Positions 30,617-37,922 of a stretch of 64,000 nt of DNA are shown piece by piece. Numbering within the stretch: position 1 is the stretch's first letter; the number at the start of each line of letters is the position of its first letter. Source of the stretch: Candidatus Endomicrobium neocapritermitis (GTDB taxonomy: Bacteria; Elusimicrobiota; Endomicrobiia; Endomicrobiales; Endomicrobiaceae). Both the position numbers and the translations under genes were made by a program. The notes beneath the pieces were generated by a model, which was given only the letters and a program-made list of their open reading frames with translations, did not search any database and was not told where the DNA came from. Where the stretch lies: contig WRJZ01000051.1 in NCBI GenBank assembly GCA_009778325.1, forward strand, positions 45,320-109,319. The letters run 5' to 3'.

Positions 30617-30702
30617 ATTTTAGCTATATAGAGCAGAGAGAGCACAAAAATTGTAATATTTTTTATATTAGTTCTGTGTATTCTTAATTTTTTACTGTCA
30701 AT

Positions 30703-30736
30703 AAAAAAGCCTTGTCTAGGAAACTAAACAAGACTT
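30703..30736 (-). terminator. Intrinsic terminator after tRNA-Phe
   Basis: On the minus strand an AGTCTTGTTTAG stem, short loop, CTAGACAAGGCT, then a run of six T. It lies just downstream of tRNA-Phe and separates it from tRNA-Thr. Confidence 0.75.
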
Positions 30737-30763
30737 AAAACATACTTTTTATTTTTCAGGATA

Positions 30764-30836
30764 TGCCGAGGGGCAGAATCGAACTGCCGACACACGGTTT
30801 TTCAGACCGTTGCTCTACCGACTGAGCTACCTCGGC
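30764..30836 (-). tRNA. tRNA-Phe (GAA)
   Basis: Acceptor GCCGAGG with CCTCGGC, D-arm GCTC/GAGC, anticodon stem ACGGT/ACCGT with loop CTGAAAA (anticodon GAA), T-arm GGCAG TTCGATT CTGCC. Discriminator A, 73 bases, no encoded CCA. Confidence 0.96.
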
Positions 30837-30847
30837 ACTACTAACGG

Positions 30848-30947
30848 AAAAGTTCAAAGTTCAGAGTTCAAAGTACAAATACGGTGTGCGCGAAGCGAAC
30901 TTATCAGCAGGTTTCGCCAAAGGCGAAACAGAATATTTGAACTTTGT
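30848..30947. repeat. Family F inverted element with core palindromes
   Basis: The left arm (30848-30880) repeats AAAGTTCA-type units; the shorter right arm (30932-30947) is AATATTTGAACTTTGT. The core has GTGCGCGAAGCGAAC, a linker TTATCAGCAG, and GTTTCGCCAAAGGCGAAAC (30911-30929). It lies between the YtxH gene and tRNA-Phe. Confidence 0.82.
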
Positions 30948-30951
30948 CTTT

Positions 30952-31239
30952 TCAGTCTTCTTTTTTATATTTTTCAAAAGCCTTTTTGCCGGCTTCAAAA
31001 GCTTCGCTTATTTTGTCTCTTCCGGTCATAACTTTTTCACGGCCTTCTTCGTAAAGTTTACGTCCGGTTTCCTTCATATCATCGCTCAAATCGCTGACCG
31101 TATCAACGATATCCTCACCCATTCTTCTTATGTTATATCTTGTTTCTCTTCCGGACCTGGGAGCGTACAAAATGCCGATCGCCGCGCCTATAATTCCGCC
31201 AAGGATAAAAGCCGCCAAAGTGTCTTTTTTACCGCACAT
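30952..31239 (-). CDS. YtxH-domain small envelope protein
   Basis: A 95-residue protein with one N-terminal membrane span (LAAFILGGIIGAAIGILYAP) followed by RSGRETRYNIRRMGEDI and a long charged helix. APxSGxETR is the YtxH signature. YtxH proteins are single-span membrane proteins of unclear, stress-related function. AAGGAGG precedes the ATG. It is paired with the DUF948 protein directly upstream, a combination common in Firmicutes and other bacteria. Confidence 0.85.
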   Translation of the reverse strand: MCGKKDTLAAFILGGIIGAAIGILYAPRSGRETRYNIRRMGEDIVDTVSDLSDDMKETGRKLYEEGREKVMTGRDKISEAFEAGKKAFEKYKKED

Positions 31240-31249
31240 ATTTTCCTCC

Positions 31250-31531
31250 TTACTTACATCCGTCTTTTTTTTTCTTAAAAGACGAAAAAATATAATACAG
31301 AACCGCCCCTGCCGAAATAAAAGGATTTGATAATTTCTCGGTTATGTTAACAACTTTTCCGGAAACTTTATTTATCATATCCAGCTCGCTGTTAACTTTG
31401 GACAAAGTTACTTCCATTTCCTTCGTAGTTTTTTTAAGCTGTATAAGAACAATAATCAAATAAACGGCCACTGCAACTATCGAGGCCGTTGCTAAAATTA
31501 AACATATAATCAGCCATATGCTAATGTTCAT
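31250..31531 (-). CDS. DUF948-domain membrane protein
   Basis: A protein of about 93 residues. One N-terminal span (WLIICLILATASIVAVAVYLIIV) is followed by an amphipathic helix (LSKVNSELDMINKVSGKV) and a final hydrophobic ISAGAVLYYIFSSF segment. The pattern fits DUF948. The ATG at 31531 has no Shine-Dalgarno sequence; a promoter ending eight bases upstream suggests a leaderless message. It forms a pair with the YtxH gene. Exact function unknown. Confidence 0.78.
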   Translation of the reverse strand: MNISIWLIICLILATASIVAVAVYLIIVLIQLKKTTKEMEVTLSKVNSELDMINKVSGKVVNITEKLSNPFISAGAVLYYIFSSFKKKKDGCK

Positions 31532-31539
31532 AGTGACGT

Positions 31540-31568
31540 ATTGTAACAAAAACTTTTATTCATGTCAA
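31540..31568 (-). promoter_or_regulatory. Strong promoter for the DUF948-YtxH pair
   Basis: On the minus strand, TTGACA (31563-31568), a 17-base spacer, TACAAT (31540-31545), and only eight bases to the ATG at 31531. A start site at the usual distance would fall within one or two bases of the start codon. Confidence 0.8.
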
Positions 31569-31583
31569 ACAACAAACAACGGC

Positions 31584-31684
31584 GATGCAGGGATGCGAGG
31601 ATGCAGAGACGCAGAGTAACGGCAAATTATAAAAACAACAAACGGCAGTTGCCCTGCCTCCCCGCATCTCTGCCTCTCTGCATC
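31584..31684. repeat. Family D inverted element
   Basis: Arms 31584-31619 and 31649-31684 use GATGCAGAG/GAGGCAGGG-type units in inverted orientation. The central 40 bases (31611-31650) are the reverse complement of 42804-42843 at 39 of 40 positions. It lies between nth and the DUF948 gene. Confidence 0.88.
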
Positions 31685-31689
31685 ATTTT

Positions 31690-32325
31690 TCACGCCGATG
31701 GGCAAATTTTATTCAAAGGACAAATAGCGTGTTCGGGCCGTCTGGCTTTGCACACGCGCCTTCCCAAAGTTTGTATTAACAAAGAAAAGTTTTTCCAGTT
31801 TTCACGCGGTACTACTTTCATTAAATCCCGTTCTATTTTTACAGGGTCTTCATATTTTGTTATTTTCAGCAAATTTGAAATTCTTATGACGTGCGTATCA
31901 ACGGCCATCCCTTCATATTTGCCGAAAGCGGCGCTTAAAACGATATTAGCGGTTTTTCTCGCGACTCCGGGAAGCTCAAGAAGCTCTTCCATTGTCCGCG
32001 GAACTTTGCCGCCGTGTTTTTCCAAAATTATCTTCGCCGAACCGATAATGTTTTTTGCCTTATTTCTGAAAAAGCCCGTCGAACGTATATCTTTTTCAAA
32101 TTCCGATATATCGGCGTTCGCATAATCGTCGAGAGTTCTGTATTTTTTAAACAATTCCGAAGTTACTTTATTGACTCTTTCATCCGTGCATTGGGCGGAT
32201 AATATGGTCGCGAATAAAAGTTCGTAAGGTTTTTTAAACTCAAGAGCCACTTCCACGTCGCCGTACTCTTTTTCAAGTATTTTTATAATGTTAGAAACGT
32301 ACTTTTTTTTATCTTCTATTTTCAT
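31690..32325 (-). CDS. nth: Endonuclease III, with His at one cluster position
   Basis: A bifunctional DNA glycosylase/AP lyase for oxidised pyrimidines. The 211-residue protein has LSAQCTDERVNKVT, the helix-hairpin-helix LPGVARKTANIVLSAAF with the catalytic lysine, and MAVDTHVIRISNL with the catalytic aspartate. The C-terminal iron-sulfur loop normally reads C-x6-C-x2-C-x5-C; here it reads Cys192, His199, Cys202, Cys208 (spacing x6, x2, x5), so one cysteine ligand is replaced by histidine. It overlaps the inositol-phosphatase-like gene by four bases. Confidence 0.93.
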   Translation of the reverse strand: MKIEDKKKYVSNIIKILEKEYGDVEVALEFKKPYELLFATILSAQCTDERVNKVTSELFKKYRTLDDYANADISEFEKDIRSTGFFRNKAKNIIGSAKIILEKHGGKVPRTMEELLELPGVARKTANIVLSAAFGKYEGMAVDTHVIRISNLLKITKYEDPVKIERDLMKVVPRENWKNFSLLIQTLGRRVCKARRPEHAICPLNKICPSA

Positions 32326-33098
32326 TCAAGAACCCTCAAAACTTTTTTGTGAATTATATTATTATTTGAAGCAAGCAAAGTATCTTTGGAAATAAAATCT
32401 TTTGAACCTTTATAATCGGATACCGTTCCCCCCGCTTCTTTAACAATCAAGACGCCTGCAGCTATATCCCACGATTTTAAACCTTCTTCCCAGAAAAACT
32501 CAAATCTTCCGCATGCGACATAAGCCAAATCGAGAGCAGCCGAGCCTAAACGCCTCATGCCCTGGGTCTGTTTCATGATATTCGTAAAATTTTTTATCAC
32601 TCTGCCGTTCTTTTCTCTCACATAATACGGAAAACCCGTAACCGCGAGAGAGCGTATTAAATCTTTTATCCGCGACACTCTTATTTTTTTCCCGTTTAAA
32701 TACGCGCCTTTTCCTTTCTCCGCGGCAAAAACTTCTTTTATCTCCGGAGAATGAATCACTCCCGAGATTATTTCATTTTTATATTTTAAACCTATGGAAA
32801 CGCAAAATATCGGAACGCCGTGAACAAAGTTAACGGTGCCGTCAAGCGGATCTATAATCCAGCAGAAATCATTTTTTGTTTCGTTTACGCCGTCTTCTTC
32901 GGCAAGTATTCCATGCTCCGGAAAAACGCTTTTAATAACTTTTATAATCGCTTTCTGGGCATTTCTGTCAGCTTGCGAAACAGGATCGGTTTCACTTTTA
33001 TATTCAATATTTAAATTTTTATTACGGTAACGCAGCAGTACTTTTGCTCCGGCTTGCGCGGCAGCCAAAGCTGTTTTTGTATATTTTGAAAATCTCAT
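32322..33098 (-). CDS. suhB: Inositol-monophosphatase family protein
   Basis: A magnesium-dependent sugar-phosphate phosphatase of about 258 residues. It has DPVSQADRNAQKAI, GILAEEDG, the core motif WIIDPLDGTVNFVHG and the C-terminal SWDIAAGVLIVKEAGG, which define the family. The ATG at 33098 follows AAGGA by six bases. Substrate could be inositol-1-phosphate, a nucleotide such as pAp, or another sugar phosphate; sequence alone does not decide. Coupled to nth. Confidence 0.9.
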   Translation of the reverse strand: MRFSKYTKTALAAAQAGAKVLLRYRNKNLNIEYKSETDPVSQADRNAQKAIIKVIKSVFPEHGILAEEDGVNETKNDFCWIIDPLDGTVNFVHGVPIFCVSIGLKYKNEIISGVIHSPEIKEVFAAEKGKGAYLNGKKIRVSRIKDLIRSLAVTGFPYYVREKNGRVIKNFTNIMKQTQGMRRLGSAALDLAYVACGRFEFFWEEGLKSWDIAAGVLIVKEAGGTVSDYKGSKDFISKDTLLASNNNIIHKKVLRVLE

Positions 33099-33107
33099 CG
33101 GCAATCC

Positions 33108-34001
33108 TTATTTTTTAAGCCTGTAAAATTCGGGGCTTGAGGCTATTCTTTCGTTGTTAATATCAAGTTTTTCTATAGTATTTCTGTCTATAAAATAAAA
33201 AGATATTTGCTCCTGCGCATTTTTGTCATAATCTAAAGTAAAGAATGATAAATCTTCGCTCGGCATCCACTTTCCGTAGGTTTCGAAAGTTCTTGCGGGA
33301 TTGTTAATATATGTCTGCTCAAGGCGATATGTATAATCGCCGGCAAGATAAAGAGTCATTGAAATGCCGGGGCCGTCAGCGGCAGGAATCGTTCCTCTGT
33401 ATCTTCCGGTATATTGCCTAAGCATAGCATCAACGTTTACCGGAGAACCGACAGTTCTTCTGCCGAACGGAAGCACGGTCATAGTTCTGTCCGCATTAAC
33501 AAAACTTACATTCAAAATCTTACCGGGCCTTTGAATTTCAAAAGTTTTCATATTTGATATAAAAAAACCGACTTCGGGCATATATTTCTGACTTACTTCG
33601 TATTCAATATAAATATTATTTTCTATAACATACGTTTGTATGATTTTGATTTCATACACTGCAAGAGAAGGTTTCATTGCAATTACGGCGACAATATTCT
33701 TATTTAAATCTACGAATCTTACAACATTTGCCATTGTTCTTGACTGTCCGAGAATGCCGTCAAAATTCTTGTCATTATCGATAACAAAGAAATTTACTTC
33801 ATTGTTAAGTCTTACATCATTCCTTAAAAAATACCCTTCAAGCTCTTTAAAATTAAGCATTACAGCCTGGCTCATATCGGCAGCCTTTGCTTCTACCTGC
33901 TTTACCGTCGACTTTGGAACCGAAGGCCGGACAACCTCCGTTCTGCGCGGAACACAGCCCGCAATAATAAAAGGAATTAAAAATATTATTAACTTACGCA
34001 T
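33108..34001 (-). CDS. Lipoprotein with NlpE-like C-terminal domain
   Basis: A 297-residue lipoprotein (lipobox IAGC, Cys16). The N-terminal 190 residues are not recognised. From residue 199 the sequence follows the NlpE N-terminal domain pattern: GRYRGTIPAADGPGISMTLY, YTYRLEQTYINNPARTFE, YGKWMPSEDLSFFTL and a final LDINNERI strand. In NlpE this loop holds a CADC cysteine pair; here it is AADG (207-210). NlpE senses lipoproteins and copper stress in the outer membrane. The CXXC loss suggests a structural rather than redox or metal role. GGAGG precedes the ATG. Confidence 0.7.
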   Translation of the reverse strand: MRKLIIFLIPFIIAGCVPRRTEVVRPSVPKSTVKQVEAKAADMSQAVMLNFKELEGYFLRNDVRLNNEVNFFVIDNDKNFDGILGQSRTMANVVRFVDLNKNIVAVIAMKPSLAVYEIKIIQTYVIENNIYIEYEVSQKYMPEVGFFISNMKTFEIQRPGKILNVSFVNADRTMTVLPFGRRTVGSPVNVDAMLRQYTGRYRGTIPAADGPGISMTLYLAGDYTYRLEQTYINNPARTFETYGKWMPSEDLSFFTLDYDKNAQEQISFYFIDRNTIEKLDINNERIASSPEFYRLKK

Positions 34002-34065
34002 GTTACAACCTCCGAATTAAGCTGTAAAGATTATATAATTTTAAAAAATTCTTTAAAAGATTTCG

Positions 34066-34101
34066 GCAAAAAAATAATCCTTAACTTATTTAAGTTCAAG
34101 A
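34066..34101 (-). terminator. Likely intrinsic terminator after the methyltransferase
   Basis: On the minus strand CTTGAACTT, loop AAAT, AAGTTAAG, then GATTATTTTTTT. It lies between the methyltransferase gene and the NlpE-like gene; the rest of this 156-base gap holds a TATAAT-like -10 at about 34037 for the NlpE-like gene and nothing else I recognise. Confidence 0.6.
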
Positions 34102-34157
34102 ATTTTTATTGTAAAGTTTTGAGTCTGTTGACGCATATAATACAGTCAGACTTTAAA

Positions 34158-35090
34158 TTATTTCTTTGACGGCTTTTTGATTAACCGGGCTATGATCCGC
34201 TTCAAATAATACCGGCAGCTTTTTATTAAGCATGCTATATCCCGGTTATCCGAGTCGTCTGAATTTTGATTATCGCTATATTTTTCAAACAGATTCCGCA
34301 AGTTTTCAGCTTCTAATTCCGCCGGCGAACCATCTTCAACCAAACGCATATCTTTCTCTAAAATCACATTAAATTCAAGGTCGTATTTATAAGTCGTTTC
34401 AAAAAACGCAACTTTAAAAGGCAGCAAACGCATTTTTGTCATATGATAAAGTATCCGCAAAAAACTTTCAGGCGTAAAAACATTGAAATGCACGTCTAAA
34501 GACTCGCCTTTTAAAGAACGTTCATAACACTCCAATGCGGCATTTTCACGCGATTTCGGAAATTCTTCATAATTTGCTGGATTGTTCCACCAGAATACAG
34601 GGTCGTTTGAAGCAGAAGACAGAAAAAAATCTAAAACTCTAAACGGATTATTTTTTATTCCGCGGTAATAAATATCATAACATTCCGCAAACGACGTAGG
34701 ATATCTATAATGATCAAAACAATATCTTTTGTCCGGGATTGTTAAACATAATTTACCGTTTGCGGTTAAGACATTGGATATGTCATTGAAAAAACTTATC
34801 AGTTCCGGAATATGTTCTATCACATGACTCATTAAAATATAATCAAACGGCTCAATGTTTGTTAAATCTTCCGAATAAGAATTTTTTATGACATAATCTA
34901 TATCTACAATTTTATCTTTATTGACAATTTCATCATCAGCGTAAAATTTCTTTACTTCATCAGTTGACCGTATATCCGCATAGAAAATATTAGCGCTGTT
35001 TTTGTTCTTTTGCACCATCGGAGAATGTAAAGGTCCGATTTCCAATATTCTTTTATTTCTATCTATCATTTTTAAATATGGTCTCACCAT
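34158..35090 (-). CDS. Class I SAM-dependent methyltransferase
   Basis: About 310 residues. Motif I is KRILEIGPLHSPMV, with YADIRSTDE as the acidic end of strand two, PFDYILMSHVIEHIPELISFF as motif II/III region, and LTANGKLCLTIPDKRYCFDHYR. The layout resembles methyltransferases found in polysaccharide and O-antigen clusters. The start is placed at the ATG at 35090 because AGAGG lies eight bases upstream; the frame is open ten codons further. It stands alone between a regulator-free gap and the NlpE-like gene. Substrate unknown. Confidence 0.82.
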   Translation of the reverse strand: MVRPYLKMIDRNKRILEIGPLHSPMVQKNKNSANIFYADIRSTDEVKKFYADDEIVNKDKIVDIDYVIKNSYSEDLTNIEPFDYILMSHVIEHIPELISFFNDISNVLTANGKLCLTIPDKRYCFDHYRYPTSFAECYDIYYRGIKNNPFRVLDFFLSSASNDPVFWWNNPANYEEFPKSRENAALECYERSLKGESLDVHFNVFTPESFLRILYHMTKMRLLPFKVAFFETTYKYDLEFNVILEKDMRLVEDGSPAELEAENLRNLFEKYSDNQNSDDSDNRDIACLIKSCRYYLKRIIARLIKKPSKK

Positions 35091-35309
35091 AAATATGCCT
35101 CTGCTGCGGATTTCACGCAAAAAAAGCTGCCAAATTCCGATTTTACAACCGAAAATACGGCTTTTGGTTTTTTATTATAAATTTTGCGAAATGCGAACTT
35201 AAATATAGAGATTGCAGTACAGACACCAATCTTCTATTCATTTAGCGAAATTATTATAGCAAATTCCCTGAAAAACAGGCAATTTACTGTATTAGTTAGA
35301 TACATATGT

Positions 35310-35338
35310 TTGACAAATGCTATGGTATATTTTATAGT
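35310..35338 (+). promoter_or_regulatory. Promoter upstream of the metallo-hydrolase gene
   Basis: TTGACA at 35310-35315, a 17-base spacer, and TATAGT at 35333-35338. It would give a leader of about 150 bases before the start at 35498. The remaining bases of the 35091-35497 gap include a broken short reading frame (see findings). Confidence 0.65.
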
Positions 35339-35497
35339 ATAAAAAACATTTTTAAAGAAAGCATTGAAGAGTTCAAAAAACGTTATGAAGTAAAAGATAT
35401 GCCGACGCTTAAAGAATTATTGATGTAGAGTTTTCAAACCAATCTGCTGTTGAGATTATTTAAATCATTGACAATGTATTGAAAAAAGGCGGTTAAA

Positions 35498-36229
35498 ATG
35501 GAAATATTTTTTTTAGGAACAAACGGCTGGTATGAAACGTCTATGGGCTCAACCACATGCTCGCTTGTTAAGACGGTAAATGAAAATATAGTTTTGGACG
35601 CTGGTTCGGGTTTTTACAGGGTTGAAAAATTGCTTGATTATTCAAAACCGGTTTATATTTTCCTCAGCCATCTGCACATTGACCACATTGAAGGTTTACA
35701 GATTTTACGTAAATTTGATATTGCGAGCGGCATTAAAATACTGCTGGGGCCTGATATGAAAAAAGAGTTGGAAAGTTTTTTGCGTCCGCCGTTTGCCCCT
35801 CCGTTGAGTTCTCTTAAAACTAAAATAGAAATTTTTGAACCGCCATACGATTTGCCGTTTAATGTTGAAACTTTGCCGTTGGCTCATGCTGTTCCGGCAA
35901 CGGCTTTCAGGTTTTCGCTCGAAGGCAAAATCGTTGTATACGCGTTGGATACCGGCGTAAGCGAAAATCTGGTAAAAATTGCAAAAAACGCGGATCTGCT
36001 TATAACAGGCGCAGGTTTTTTTCCCGGGCATAAACCTGACAATAATCTTTTAATGCCCGAAGAAGGCGCCCGCGCAGCCTTAGACTCAGGCGCAAAAAAA
36101 CTTGCATTGATACACTTCAAGGCCGATGAGTATTTGACTTTCCAAGACCGCAACGAAGCGTTGATTAGCGCGCAAAAAATTTTTAAAAACGTAATAGCTC
36201 CCAAAGACGGCAACAGCATTGTTTTGTAA
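35498..36229 (+). CDS. Metallo-beta-lactamase-fold hydrolase
   Basis: A 243-residue single-domain protein. Metal ligands are visible as SHLHIDHIEG near residues 57-66 (HxHxDH), a histidine in LPLAHAVPATAFRF near 128, an aspartate in YALDTG near 150, and IHFKADEY near 207. The arrangement with AFRF after the middle histidine resembles RNase Z/ElaC-type or cyclic-nucleotide phosphodiesterase-type enzymes, but tRNase Z arm features are missing. AGGCGG precedes the ATG. Substrate unknown. Confidence 0.82.
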   Translation: MEIFFLGTNGWYETSMGSTTCSLVKTVNENIVLDAGSGFYRVEKLLDYSKPVYIFLSHLHIDHIEGLQILRKFDIASGIKILLGPDMKKELESFLRPPFAPPLSSLKTKIEIFEPPYDLPFNVETLPLAHAVPATAFRFSLEGKIVVYALDTGVSENLVKIAKNADLLITGAGFFPGHKPDNNLLMPEEGARAALDSGAKKLALIHFKADEYLTFQDRNEALISAQKIFKNVIAPKDGNSIVL

Positions 36230-36398
36230 TTGAACGGCATTATCATTTCAAATATACAATACAAAAGCACTTAATTGCTTTCAAAAATAGAATCAACGCT
36301 GTCTTTTGAAAGCCATATTTTCAATTTTATTTAGCTAACATTTAACTTTTTTATAATTTTTTAAATTTTATGATAACAACTAATATCAAGAGGAAGAA

Positions 36399-36938
36399 AT
36401 GTATTATTCAACCGCTTATTTATCGCCCATAGGAACGATTACTCTTGCGTGTTATGATGATAACCTTGTCGGTTTGTGGACAGAGGGGAAAAAGTATCAC
36501 GGGGACACCATACCCGAAGTGATGATAGAAAACAATGATATACCTATATTTGGCACTGCAAAAAAATGGCTGAACAGATATTTTGCGGGTGAAAAACCCG
36601 ATATTACCGAGTTGCCGTTAGCTCCTATCGGCGGAGAGTTTCGTCAATCGGTTTGGAAGATTCTTTGTGAAATACCTTACGGTAAAGTTACTACATACGG
36701 CGACATTGCAAAAAAAATGGCTGTGAAAATGGGTCGGGAAAATATGTCAAGTCAAGCGGTTGGCGGGGCTGTCGGGCATAATCCCATATCTGTTATTATC
36801 CCTTGTCATCGGGTTGTCGGTTCAAATGGCAGTTTGACAGGTTTTTCCGGCGGCGTTCAAATGAAAGTGAAATTGCTTGAATTAGAGTGCGTAGATATGT
36901 CAAACCTTTTTATTCCGAAAAAAGGTACAGCGCTCTAA
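36399..36938 (+). CDS. ogt: Methylated-DNA-protein cysteine methyltransferase
   Basis: A suicide repair enzyme that takes the methyl group from O6-methylguanine. The 179-residue protein has the N-terminal ribonuclease-like domain starting MYYSTAYLSPIGTITLA and the catalytic domain with IPYGKVTTYGDIAKK, the acceptor PCHRVVGSNG, and LTGFSGG. AGAGGAAGA lies just before the ATG. The 169-base gap upstream is AT-rich with no clear promoter. Confidence 0.95.
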   Translation: MYYSTAYLSPIGTITLACYDDNLVGLWTEGKKYHGDTIPEVMIENNDIPIFGTAKKWLNRYFAGEKPDITELPLAPIGGEFRQSVWKILCEIPYGKVTTYGDIAKKMAVKMGRENMSSQAVGGAVGHNPISVIIPCHRVVGSNGSLTGFSGGVQMKVKLLELECVDMSNLFIPKKGTAL

Positions 36939-36966
36939 ATAACAAGTTTTGAAATATTTAATGCAC

Positions 36967-37006
36967 AAAAAAGCCGCCTGTCCAAATTTATGGACAAACG
37001 GCTTTT
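36967..37006 (+). terminator. Intrinsic terminator after ogt
   Basis: AAAAGCCG (36969-36976) pairs with CGGCTTTT (36999-37006), with an inner GTCCA/TGGAC stem. Symmetric A and T runs could let it work in both directions between ogt and tRNA-Asp. Confidence 0.85.
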
Positions 37007-37024
37007 GTAATTTCTTTTATCATT

Positions 37025-37045
37025 GCCAAGTTTTAAAAACTTGGC
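37025..37045 (-). terminator. Hairpin directly after tRNA-Asp
   Basis: A perfect palindrome with ten-base arms (GCCAAGTTTT and AAAACTTGGC around one A) abuts the 3' end of tRNA-Asp. It likely ends transcription or guides 3' processing. Confidence 0.65.
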
Positions 37046-37120
37046 GGGGACGACGGGATTTGAACCCGCGGTCTCTGCCTTGACAGGGCAGTGTGTTAAA
37101 CCAGGCTACACCACATCCCC
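37045..37120 (-). tRNA. tRNA-Asp (GTC)
   Basis: Acceptor GGGGATG with CGTCCCC, anticodon stem CTGCC/GGCAG with loop CTGTCAA (anticodon GTC), T-arm GCGGG TTCAAAT CCCGT, discriminator G as expected for tRNA-Asp. No encoded CCA. A GUN anticodon tRNA, so a substrate of the queuosine enzymes encoded here. Confidence 0.96.
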
Positions 37121-37212
37121 AAAATTACATACATATGATATTTAGTGTCGCACTTTGGAGACTCATTGCGCTCGCCGCTTAGCAGCCGGATGTCCCAAAA
37201 AACAACTTCGAA

Positions 37213-37241
37213 ATTATATCAGAAAGAATTTTTATTGTCAA
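37213..37241 (-). promoter_or_regulatory. Consensus promoter for tRNA-Asp
   Basis: On the minus strand, TTGACA (37236-37241), 17-base spacer, TATAAT (37213-37218). The start site would be near 37206, giving an 85-base leader that contains a GC-rich hairpin at 37154-37199. Confidence 0.9.
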
Positions 37242-37297
37242 ACTTTTACTGATTTACGACTCCGGCTCAAAAGTAATAATTTTTAAATTATCAAATA

Positions 37298-37858
37298 TCA
37301 AAATACCGGATCGACTGACTCGTCTACTTCGTTTATTACATCGGAATACCGCGTGCCGGCGTCAGCTGAAAATGAAAACGGGAATTTAGTTCCTATCTCC
37401 CTTGATAAAATCCGTTTCTGGTCGGTAACCAAAACAACTATCTCTCTTCCGTCCTCTAAATTAGCGTCAACTTTCACGGCATATACAGTGTCCGGATTTG
37501 CTTTCATTATATCTTTCCGCACATTAGCGTCAACAAAATCATATTTTTGTTTAAACGCGTCATAATCCGCAATAACATATAAAAAAGGCGTTTTATCCGA
37601 TATTTTTACGGCTTTCTTTTTTTTGTTGTTTTTATCGGTTATAGTGACTTTTATATCTTCAATTGTCTGCTGTCTGCTCAGATTATCATAAGTTTGCACT
37701 ACAAGCAGCAATGCGTTTTCATAAGAGCTTACCGTCGTTTCAAAAGCATTAAAACTATCGTCATTAGCCGCGTCCGAATAAACATAATCATCCTGCGCGC
37801 GAGCTGCCCCGAAAGCGAAAAAAACCAACGCAACAACAGTCAATAAAATTTTCTTCAT
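37298..37858 (-). CDS. Exported protein of unknown function
   Basis: A 186-residue protein with a signal peptide (MKKILLTVVALVFFAFGAARA, cut near AQDDY). The mature part is acidic, with a central lysine cluster (TDKNNKKKKAVKI) and alternating strands (REIVVLVTDQKRILSREIG). I do not recognise the family. Neighbours are priA upstream and tRNA-Asp downstream, which give no clue. Confidence 0.6.
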   Translation of the reverse strand: MKKILLTVVALVFFAFGAARAQDDYVYSDAANDDSFNAFETTVSSYENALLLVVQTYDNLSRQQTIEDIKVTITDKNNKKKKAVKISDKTPFLYVIADYDAFKQKYDFVDANVRKDIMKANPDTVYAVKVDANLEDGREIVVLVTDQKRILSREIGTKFPFSFSADAGTRYSDVINEVDESVDPVF

Positions 37859-37922
37859 AAAACGCTCCTTTTTAACTGCAGATATGTTTTATATATTAGC
37901 TTATTTAAATATTTTTGCAAAC

